DNA of 64,000 nucleotides from a virus. Of this stretch, positions 58,394-64,000 are shown one piece after another; position 1 is the stretch's first letter; each line of letters opens with the position of its first letter. The position numbers and the translations under genes were made by a program. Below the pieces are notes generated by a model. It had not been told where the DNA came from and did not search any database. It saw only the letters and a program-made list of their open reading frames with translations. The stretch lies in IMG/VR virus record IMGVR_UViG_3300039210_000244, positions 20,462-84,461 of that record, one strand, 5' to 3'.

Positions 58394-60331
58394 TCAGAAG
58401 GGTTGATCCTCGTCGATTTCTTCAGCTGGCGCAGGCGGTGCTGACGGCGCGTCTGTCTTCGCATCGAGAAACGAAAAACCGGTGTCGGTATAATGGCCGA
58501 AGAATTGTTTTCCTCCCGAAACGTACCATAGATCGATCGTCGGCTCGGCGCCGTCGTCGTTGCGCTGCTTGCCGACGATCATGAGCGCGTCCGGCTTTGC
58601 CCGTTTCTTCTGAGTGATCAGCGCCGGATCGGTCTTCATCTTCTCCATCATCTCGATTTCCTTCTCCTTCTTTTTATTCCGCCATACTGTGATGACATTA
58701 TGCGCCTCATCGGTGAGCTGACCGCTGCCCTTCACGTCCAGCTTGTTCGCCTGCTCCTCTTCGTTCTTCAGCTTGCGCGGGTGCGCGACAACGAACAGGT
58801 GCACGTCGCTCCCGTCCACGAACTCTGAAAAACCACCGATAACTTCGGCCTGCGCGTCCAAGTCGTCAGAGCTAATTCCCATCTTCATCCACGAATCGAT
58901 GATGAAAAAGCGGCAGCCGTGCCGGCGGTACGCATAGCGGAAAGTCGTCAGCACGTCTTTCCAGTTCGCGCGGCCAACGCGCTCGTAAAACCAGATGCCC
59001 TTCTCGATCGCGTCCATCGCAGCCTCCGCTTTCGGCCGGTCTGGCGATTTTTCGCCAGTCTGCTGTCGGATGAAAAATTCGATCGTCTGTTCCGGGTGCA
59101 CCTCTAACGAGGCGACGCATGACGAGTAACCGAGCTTCGCCAGATAGTTTGTAATGAAGGACAGACAGACCGTTTTGCCGCTGCCGTTCATCCCCGTAAT
59201 CACCGTCCACTCGTGCCAGCGCAGATGAAACGGATAGTTGCCAAACGGAAGCGGAATGCCGCGCTTCGTGTTCGCGTCCGCGCTGAACATGCGAGCCAGC
59301 ACGGCATCGCGGTACTCGCCCGCGTTGCGCAGTGCCGCTGGGTCCAGGGTCTTCGCGGCGTTGAACGCGATGGTCAGTTCAGCCTCGCGGCAGGCCTTCA
59401 ATAGTTCGTTAGCGTCCTTCAGCGGGAGAGCGATGACGAAACAAATCTCCCGACCCAGCCGCTTGACGATGGAGGCGCACGCCTGCTTCCCCGGCTCGTC
59501 CATGTCCATCGACAAATACACGCGCTCGAAGCGGGAAATAAATTCCCAGTCTTCCCCGATCCACTCGTCATTCGGATCTTTGCCGTCCTTGCCTTCCCAC
59601 TTCGCGCCGAAGGGAACAGAGCAAACACACAAACCCGGGATCTTCATCGACGCCCACGTCAGCGCGTCTGGCTCGCCTTCGCATATCAACAGATAGCGAT
59701 CCGCCGGTTTGACCGTGTGTTTTCCGAACAGAACTTTGGGCGTGTCCTTACTCGTCCATGTCTTCTTTTTTCCATCCTCCGTTCGCTCCAGAGCAAGGAA
59801 CTTGAGCATCTGCGCAGCGTGCGGAGCGTTCTCGTGGAGATACGGGAAGACGATCGCAGTTCCGTCCTCGGTCATTGCGATCTTGTAGGCTTCGACTATC
59901 TCGCGCGGGATCTTACGATCTACCGTCAGGTAGAACTCGGCAGCGTTTGCGATCCACGTCACACCGCGTTTGTCCGGTTTCGAGTAAGCACGCGGTTCTC
60001 TCTCTTTCTTCTGGAACTTGGCCCCGCCGTCCATGTTGACGCCGTGCGCCACCAGCCATTCCTTCGCCTCTCGGAGCGCGTCCTGAAAAGGAACGCCCCG
60101 CGCCTGAACCCAGAGCTCCAGCATGTTCGAGCCGCCGTCGGTTCCGCCAAAGTCTTTGAAGATCCCGGCCTTGTCGCCGTGGCATGAGACGCTGAGAGAG
60201 TGGCCTCCGACGCCGGATGCGAGCCGGCCACCGACCCACTCACCTTTCACCATCATGCCGTCGGGGAGTAGCAGTTTACAGACATCCTCGGCGCGGTCCG
60301 CCAAGGCTTTTTTGATTTCGGGTAATTCCAT
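58394..60331 (-). CDS. Primase-helicase (Twinkle/T7 gp4-like)
   Basis: 645 residues. The Toprim-associated N-terminal part has GHSLSVSCHGDKAGIFKDFG; TOPRIM motif LLICEGEPDALTWASM (about 215-235) and VYLSMDMDEPGKQA (about 280); RecA-like helicase with Walker A VITGMNGSGKTVCLSFITNY (about 385) and Walker B RFFIIDSWMKMGISSDD, plus HLFVVAHPRKLKNEEEQANK. The C-terminus is acidic (EEIDEDQPF), as in phage helicases that bind polymerases. Expected to prime and unwind the replication fork. A canonical zinc-binding domain is not evident. Confidence 0.9.
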   Translation of the reverse strand: MELPEIKKALADRAEDVCKLLLPDGMMVKGEWVGGRLASGVGGHSLSVSCHGDKAGIFKDFGGTDGGSNMLELWVQARGVPFQDALREAKEWLVAHGVNMDGGAKFQKKEREPRAYSKPDKRGVTWIANAAEFYLTVDRKIPREIVEAYKIAMTEDGTAIVFPYLHENAPHAAQMLKFLALERTEDGKKKTWTSKDTPKVLFGKHTVKPADRYLLICEGEPDALTWASMKIPGLCVCSVPFGAKWEGKDGKDPNDEWIGEDWEFISRFERVYLSMDMDEPGKQACASIVKRLGREICFVIALPLKDANELLKACREAELTIAFNAAKTLDPAALRNAGEYRDAVLARMFSADANTKRGIPLPFGNYPFHLRWHEWTVITGMNGSGKTVCLSFITNYLAKLGYSSCVASLEVHPEQTIEFFIRQQTGEKSPDRPKAEAAMDAIEKGIWFYERVGRANWKDVLTTFRYAYRRHGCRFFIIDSWMKMGISSDDLDAQAEVIGGFSEFVDGSDVHLFVVAHPRKLKNEEEQANKLDVKGSGQLTDEAHNVITVWRNKKKEKEIEMMEKMKTDPALITQKKRAKPDALMIVGKQRNDDGAEPTIDLWYVSGGKQFFGHYTDTGFSFLDAKTDAPSAPPAPAEEIDEDQPF

Positions 60332-60350
60332 TTCAGTTCGGGTTCGGGTT

Positions 60351-60581
60351 TCAGAAAGCCGTCGCGGATATGCCCGCGGTCATCCAGTGGTACAGGAGAA
60401 CCGCTTGGATCTCGCAGTGCTCTTCGTCGCCCACGTTGTAAGCGACCTTAATGTATTCGAGTTTGCTGTTGTGGTACTGCTTCCACCGGAAGTCGCACTC
60501 ATTGCCGAATACGGCCGGGAGTCGGATGTAGGACACCGGGAGGCAGCCCGCGGCGATTTGCTCGTTGATGAATTTGAGCAT
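60351..60581 (-). CDS. Small replication-region protein
   Basis: 76 residues (MLKFINEQIAAGCLPVSYIR), alpha-beta mix, no known motif. One base after the upstream stop, 20 bases before the primase start. Unknown. Confidence 0.6.
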   Translation of the reverse strand: MLKFINEQIAAGCLPVSYIRLPAVFGNECDFRWKQYHNSKLEYIKVAYNVGDEEHCEIQAVLLYHWMTAGISATAF

Positions 60582-60582
60582 G

Positions 60583-61164
60583 TCAGTCCTTCAGATCGAT
60601 CACGAGCGGGAGGCCGTTGGCGTGCGTGCCGGCCGGACGGAAACGAGCCGACCCGTTCAATTGCTCAGCTAGATTGACCTCGATCGCCGTCGAACTTCCG
60701 ACCGGCATCACCTTTGTCAGCTTCGCCACGCCGCGGGTCAGCACGAAGGCCATCGCCTCCGTCGAGTAACCGCCGAACAAGATGCTATCAGCTCGGAGCT
60801 CGCCCTTGTTATTCTTGCTGAAGATCCATCCCCAGCTGTACGGCTTGCCCTCGTTGCCGGTGTGACCGTTGCGAGCCATCAGGTAATCGGACGCAGCGAC
60901 ATTCTCGGCCAACACCTCGAACGCGCTGACCGTTTTCCCGTGGTCCCGCCAAAACTTTTTCATCATCAGGTCACGGCGTTGGCCGGTCACTGGCATGATG
61001 ACTTCGGGTACGATCCGCTTGACAGCTCCCATGATTTGGCGCCACGGGAAAGTTTTCCCGTTTGGTTCATCTTCGGACGACAGCGCGAGCTCAGGCTCCG
61101 GCGCCACGTAATCCGGTAGATCGGCTGGGTTCAGTCCGCATTCTTCGAGTGTGAGAGTATTCAT
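60583..61164 (-). CDS. Replication-associated protein, loader/organizer-like
   Basis: 193 residues from ATG at 61164. The C-terminal half (KKFWRDHGKTVSAFEVLAEN, then SDYLMARNGHTGNEGK and PYSWGWIFSK) resembles the domain at the end of phage replisome organizers/helicase loaders. It lies just upstream of the primase-helicase, where such a partner is expected. Leader of GAA units with ACCCGAACTGAACTCGAA. Tentative. Confidence 0.45.
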   Translation of the reverse strand: MNTLTLEECGLNPADLPDYVAPEPELALSSEDEPNGKTFPWRQIMGAVKRIVPEVIMPVTGQRRDLMMKKFWRDHGKTVSAFEVLAENVAASDYLMARNGHTGNEGKPYSWGWIFSKNNKGELRADSILFGGYSTEAMAFVLTRGVAKLTKVMPVGSSTAIEVNLAEQLNGSARFRPAGTHANGLPLVIDLKD

Positions 61165-61192
61165 TTCGAGTTCAGTTCGGGTACTAAAATAG

Positions 61193-61221
61193 ACCTCGCC
61201 GCCGGTTGAAGACGGCGAGGT
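61193..61221 (-). terminator. Terminator between the 97-residue and 193-residue genes
   Basis: ACCTCGCCG/CGGCGAGGT 9-bp stem, followed on the minus strand by CTATTTTAG. Moderate. Confidence 0.55.
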
Positions 61222-61267
61222 TGCGGGTATTTGCTTCGGGCACCGATCCGCGAGCGGTGCCGAGAAA

Positions 61268-61561
61268 TCAAAGCGTTTGGACGTGATCGCGGCTAACGCG
61301 AGCAATGACCGATTTTCCTGACTTTCCGAGGATCGTGACCTCGTACTCCGGGACGTGACCGCGCGCGAGAAAACCTAGCCACTTCTGGGCAACTATCTCG
61401 CCTTTCTCTTCAGTCGTTTTCCCGCCGGCTCTCCGGCAGTCAAAGCGGACGACTGAGCCAACGTACTTGCGCGCCATTGGCTCAGCGCCGGGGACAATCA
61501 CGTCCGGTAAATCTGACCTGCCGTCCCGGGTATTCGGGTTCGTTTCGAGTTTCGGATTCAT
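61268..61561 (-). CDS. Small protein, first gene of the leftward block
   Basis: 97 residues from ATG at 61561 (MNPKLETNPNTRDGRSDLPD). Beta-rich core GSVVRFDCRRAGGKTTEEKG, EYEVTILGKSGKSVIARVSR. The hexamer leader ACCCGAACCCGAACTGAA immediately precedes the start, which excludes the long antisense frame running through the integrase. Unknown function. Confidence 0.65.
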   Translation of the reverse strand: MNPKLETNPNTRDGRSDLPDVIVPGAEPMARKYVGSVVRFDCRRAGGKTTEEKGEIVAQKWLGFLARGHVPEYEVTILGKSGKSVIARVSRDHVQTL

Positions 61562-61861
61562 TTCAGTTCGGGTTCGGGTATCTAACCTGTTCAGTTCGGG
61601 ATCGTTTCGGGTATCTATCAGGGACGGCAGGAAGGGATTGACGCGGCCGCGTGAGGCACGCAATTTGCGCGGTTTTAGTGCGCGGGACTGTCTCGGACGG
61701 CCCGAAATAGGACCGCTCACGACAACCAAATGACATCCAGTGCAAAACGCCGGGCTACGATAGAACCCCTCAGCGTCCACCACTTTGACCACGCCGCGAG
61801 CGTGGTTTTTGCTTTTCATAGGTAACGATGCCACTCGACACAAGCCGGCGCAATCGGCTGC
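61562..61861. other. Divergent control region between leftward genes and integrase
   Basis: About 300 bases without a credible gene. It holds the hexamer leader of 61561, a second leader-like CCCGAAACGATCCCGAAC (around 61590-61609), the plus-strand terminator at 61788-61810 and a group of repeated CGACAWCCAA-like motifs (61720-61740; two more inside the integrase 5' end at 61872-61893). Confidence 0.5.
61788..61810 (+). terminator. Terminator upstream of the integrase on the plus strand
   Basis: ACCACGC/GCGTGGT 7-bp stem, CGCGA loop, followed by TTTTTGCTTTT. It would stop plus-strand transcripts from further left about 52 bases before the integrase start. Confidence 0.75.
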
Positions 61862-63154
61862 ATGCATCGGATGGCATCCAAACGACATCCAAAAGAACAA
61901 CCGAATGCCAACCGAGTGCCCACTCGGGGCGTTTTGGAGATCGAGAGACCCGGCCGTCCGAATCCATACGGCGTTCAATGGCCGGAACAAGAGTTCGATC
62001 AGGTCACGCACAAGAGCCGGCGCGTGCGCAAGACTCTGTTCTTCCCGACGACTGCTTCGCGTGACGAGAAAGCTCGGGAGCTGCGCGACGCGCGCCGAAG
62101 CCGCATGATGGTCGCCAGCGTTCCGCGAGACGAGATCGCCAACTACCGCGCGTTCAAGACCGCCATCGGCGAGACGCCTTGGCAGAACGTCATCGCCGGC
62201 TGGCGGGCGCATCTCATGTCCGCCGGCCTCGTTCCATGCGACATGACCGTCGAGGCGGCTGGTACGGAGTATCTGGCGAAGATGAAAGAGCTCTTGGATA
62301 AAAAGAGGATCAGCGCCGACACCGAGCGACACAAGCGCCACAAGATTCGCCTCTTTGTTGAGGAGTTCGGGGATCTGACTCTCGACCGCGTGACCACCGC
62401 CATGATCGAGGACTGGATCGATGAATTCGACGAGATCCAGAGCGATTACACCTTCGACGGGTACGCGAAGCACATCCGCGCGTTCTTCGGCTACTTCGTC
62501 AAGGACAAGAAGGTTCTCCGCGATAACCCGGGCAGTGGATTGAAACATCGAAGCGACGGAATCGGCGAGGTGAAGATCATCAGCGTCGCACAAACCGCTC
62601 GCCTGTTTCACGTCTGTCTCACCGAACCCAAATTCAAGCCGATCGTCGGACGGCTGGCGATGGAAGCCTTCATCGGCCTGCGCTTCGGCTCTGGCTGCCG
62701 ATTGGAGAGGGTTGACATCAATCGGGAGGACAAGGGCGTCACCCTGCCGAAGCACAAGCTCAAGACCAAACGGCGGCATTACATCGACGGCCTGCCCGAA
62801 TGCCTCTGGAGCTGGATCGATGTCACTCCCGACGAGTGCTGGGAACTCACACCCCGGCAATATATGGGGCTGAAGAGCGACATCTTCACCAAGGCCAACG
62901 TCCCGCATCCCCACAATTGTCTGCGGCATGGCTTCGCAACTTACTACACCGCGGCGTTCAAGAATCCCGGCGCGACGGCAACGATTCTGTGCCACCGGGA
63001 TCAACAAGAGCTGTGGGATCATTATAACGGGAGAGCGACGGAGGCTGATGGGAAATTGTACCAAGAAATCACGCCGACAACGGCAGAGCGGATTTTAGTT
63101 GGCTACGTTCCAGCACGTGCTGCGCAAGGCGGTCGGCTGCAATCTCCGGCGTGA
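61862..63154 (+). CDS. int: Tyrosine recombinase (phage integrase)
   Basis: 430 residues from ATG at 61862 (or 61874). SAM-like core-binding domain about 115-215 and catalytic domain after it: Arg in FIGLRFGSG (about 280), Lys in HKLKTKRR, HxxR in HPHNCLRHGFATYY (about 355) and the second H with Tyr in CHRDQQELWDHYNG. It integrates and excises the prophage. Divergent from all leftward genes and convergent with the 63069 gene, with which its 3' end overlaps by 86 bases. Confidence 0.9.
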   Translation: MHRMASKRHPKEQPNANRVPTRGVLEIERPGRPNPYGVQWPEQEFDQVTHKSRRVRKTLFFPTTASRDEKARELRDARRSRMMVASVPRDEIANYRAFKTAIGETPWQNVIAGWRAHLMSAGLVPCDMTVEAAGTEYLAKMKELLDKKRISADTERHKRHKIRLFVEEFGDLTLDRVTTAMIEDWIDEFDEIQSDYTFDGYAKHIRAFFGYFVKDKKVLRDNPGSGLKHRSDGIGEVKIISVAQTARLFHVCLTEPKFKPIVGRLAMEAFIGLRFGSGCRLERVDINREDKGVTLPKHKLKTKRRHYIDGLPECLWSWIDVTPDECWELTPRQYMGLKSDIFTKANVPHPHNCLRHGFATYYTAAFKNPGATATILCHRDQQELWDHYNGRATEADGKLYQEITPTTAERILVGYVPARAAQGGRLQSPA

Positions 63155-63401
63155 CACCGAATAGCTTGAGCGCGCGCGGGTGCAGCAAATAGGGCGGTCC
63201 ATCGAAGTCTGAATCCGGAATGAACCGGCTGCGGATCTTGCAGCGCACGTGTTCAGGGCCGCGTTCGATGCAGGCCGCGAACTCGTCAACCGTCAGGCGT
63301 CGCGTAATTGTCTTCGACGCTGGCGCGAGTTGCGGGGCGATCAATCTCAGCACTTGGGCCGCGATTTCGGTCGCGCACCGGGTCAGTTCATCAGGATTCA
63401 T
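63069..63401 (-). CDS. Small convergent protein, possible excisionase/regulator
   Basis: 110 residues (MNPDELTRCATEIAAQVLRL). ITRRLTVDEFAACIERGPEH has an excisionase-like helix-turn-helix flavour, with GPPYLLHPRALKLFGV after. It overlaps the integrase's 3' end on the opposite strand and uses the hexamer leader (CCCGAATTGAC before ATG). Possibly a recombination directionality factor; unproven. Confidence 0.5.
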   Translation of the reverse strand: MNPDELTRCATEIAAQVLRLIAPQLAPASKTITRRLTVDEFAACIERGPEHVRCKIRSRFIPDSDFDGPPYLLHPRALKLFGVTPEIAADRLAQHVLERSQLKSALPLSA

Positions 63402-63435
63402 GTCAATTCGGGTTCTATTCGTTTCAGGTAAAAAT

Positions 63436-63454
63436 CCCTCTCCAGCGGAGAGGG
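63436..63454 (-). terminator. Terminator at the right end, minus strand
   Basis: CCCTCTCC/GGAGAGGG 8-bp stem, 3-base loop, followed on the minus strand by ATTTTTACC. It ends leftward transcripts arising at the phage's right edge, including the minigene. Confidence 0.8.
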
Positions 63455-63515
63455 GCTCAACGTAGCGAGGTGAAAAGCAATCGGGGTTTCTACCATTCGA
63501 TGCAAGCAGATACCA

Positions 63516-63545
63516 CTAATCTGAGGGAAAGACCCTGTTGCTCAT
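63516..63545 (-). CDS. Nine-residue leader-type minigene
   Basis: ATG AGC AAC ... TAG encodes MSNRVFPSD. Directly before it is a full hexamer leader (ACCCGAACCCGAAACGAAA followed by AG). The frame is followed by about 60 bases and then the terminator, an arrangement like a leader peptide/attenuator, or the remains of a truncated gene. Confidence 0.4.
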   Translation of the reverse strand: MSNRVFPSD

Positions 63546-63595
63546 CTTTTCGTTTCGGGTTCGGGTTTCGTTTCGGGTATCAGCCGAGCAACAGG
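63534..63595. repeat. 10-bp inverted repeat around the leader
   Basis: CCTGTTGCTC (63534-63543) and its exact complement GAGCAACAGG (63586-63595), 42 bases apart, with the leader and the minigene start in between. Could form a hairpin hiding the start codon, or be a protein-binding or recombination site. Confidence 0.6.
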
Positions 63596-63742
63596 ACGCT
63601 CCAAACATACGGTGAAACTCCGGCTCTGTCGTTAAGGAATTGCCCTAAAAATTAGGGAAGATGTTCTGCACTAGGACAGGAACTTCTTCCCATTTTTGCC
63701 GGCAACATTTCCCGCAAAATGAGACGACGTGTGTTTTGAAAT

Positions 63743-64000
63743 ATGGATACCAAACGAACACCTTTCTGCATAATCGAGGATCATGTTGGCGTCGCCGAAG
63801 CGATCAGCTTTGCGATCGAAGCGACTCATCACATGCGGACCGCAGGCAGCTTCAACTCGCTGAAAGCCGCCAGAGCCGGTCTCGTCAGATGCAATCCGCG
63901 CGTAGTCGTCGTGGACTGGAGGATCACCGATGGCACTGGCCCTACAATCGTTGCTGAGGTTAAAGCTGCACTCCCTGAGTGCCGATGGCTTCTCTACACC
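63743..64000 (+). CDS. Host response-regulator receiver protein, truncated by window edge
   Basis: At least 86 residues, C-terminus beyond the window. Receiver-domain features: the acidic pair in FCIIEDHVGVAEAIS, the phospho-acceptor Asp in VVVVDWRITDGTGPTIV, and the conserved Thr in CRWLLYT. No phage leader precedes the ATG; on this evidence it is the first host gene. Confidence 0.7.
   Translation, partial: MDTKRTPFCIIEDHVGVAEAISFAIEATHHMRTAGSFNSLKAARAGLVRCNPRVVVVDWRITDGTGPTIVAEVKAALPECRWLLYT

Larger units (their letters stand above)
63402..63742. other. Right phage-host boundary region
   Basis: About 340 bases without a full gene. From left to right: leader of the 63401 gene, terminator 63436-63454, nine-codon minigene 63516-63545 with leader, a 10-bp inverted repeat around that leader, and a CCCTAA...TTAGGG hairpin (63639-63653) before the host gene. 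The attachment site (attR) must lie in or near this segment but cannot be recognised without the other end. Confidence 0.5.

Noticed and set aside
61268-63064. 598-codon minus-strand frame through the integrase
   Set aside because: It is antisense to a clearly functional tyrosine recombinase. The real minus-strand gene is only the last 97 codons, fixed by a hexamer leader at 61561.

Overview
The window is almost entirely one temperate tailed-phage genome, a prophage, read on the minus strand. Only the last few hundred bases on the right look like bacterial host. The host is probably a member of the Verrucomicrobiota (Opitutaceae-like). Two plus-strand genes at 23.9-25.1 kb carry signal peptides and C-terminal VPDGGST/MPDAGQT plus hydrophobic-helix tails, the VPDSG-CTERM type of exosortase sorting signal known mainly from that phylum. 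A GC-rich composition and non-Shine-Dalgarno gene starts fit this. The phage is HK97-like in its head (HK97-type prohead protease and capsid) with a long tail (about 1,060-residue tape measure, major tail protein, tail chaperones with a likely -1 frameshift, DUF2163/BR0599-like and NlpC/P60 proteins, large tail-tip protein), so siphovirus-like.

Layout in the direction of most transcription (right to left). 63.7-64 kb: start of a host response regulator. 61.8-63.4 kb: tyrosine integrase (plus strand) and a small convergent gene. 49.2-61.6 kb: replication and recombination block with primase-helicase, two different DnaN-type sliding clamps, a SNF2 helicase, DUF1064 and HNH nucleases, a KH-domain protein, ParB and a SWIM zinc-finger protein; no DNA polymerase is visible. 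45.2-49.3 kb: many small coupled genes, including a PD-(D/E)XK-like protein and a uracil-DNA-glycosylase-like protein. 42.4-45.1 kb: probable DNA-modification/antirestriction cassette (DUF488, methyltransferase-Mom-like fusion, ParB-like). 39.8-42.4 kb: small and large terminase; the large subunit carries an intein at its Walker B motif and an HNH-like reading frame lies inside the intein DNA in another frame. 36.6-39.6 kb: small accessory genes. 34.2-36.5 kb: portal and Mu F-like head protein. 30.3-34.2 kb: small accessory genes. 25.2-30.2 kb: fibre-like proteins, two of them with signal peptides. 23.9-25.1 kb: the two plus-strand sorting-signal genes. 23.3-23.8 kb: holin-like and lipoprotein genes. 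15-22.7 kb: protease, capsid, connectors, tail tube. 14.3-14.8 kb: a plus-strand lipoprotein gene. 4-14.2 kb: tape measure and tail tip. 0-3.7 kb: membrane and lipoprotein genes and a DUF5131 gene running off the left edge.

Regulation is unusually legible. About 32 gene starts, nearly all of those not overlapped by an upstream gene, are preceded by the same hexamer-repeat leader (AACCCGAACCCGAA or the CCTGAA variant) ending within a few bases of the start codon and replacing a Shine-Dalgarno. Nine operons have a second conserved element (TATCTTTACAT on the minus strand) 43-71 bases upstream of the start, often right after a Rho-independent terminator, which looks like a phage promoter class. 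Genes inside operons are joined by ATGA or GTGA stop-start overlaps.

All calls come from reading the sequence and from memory of protein families; no database search was run. Many small genes are supported only by coding context (leader, overlaps, length), not by recognisable homology.
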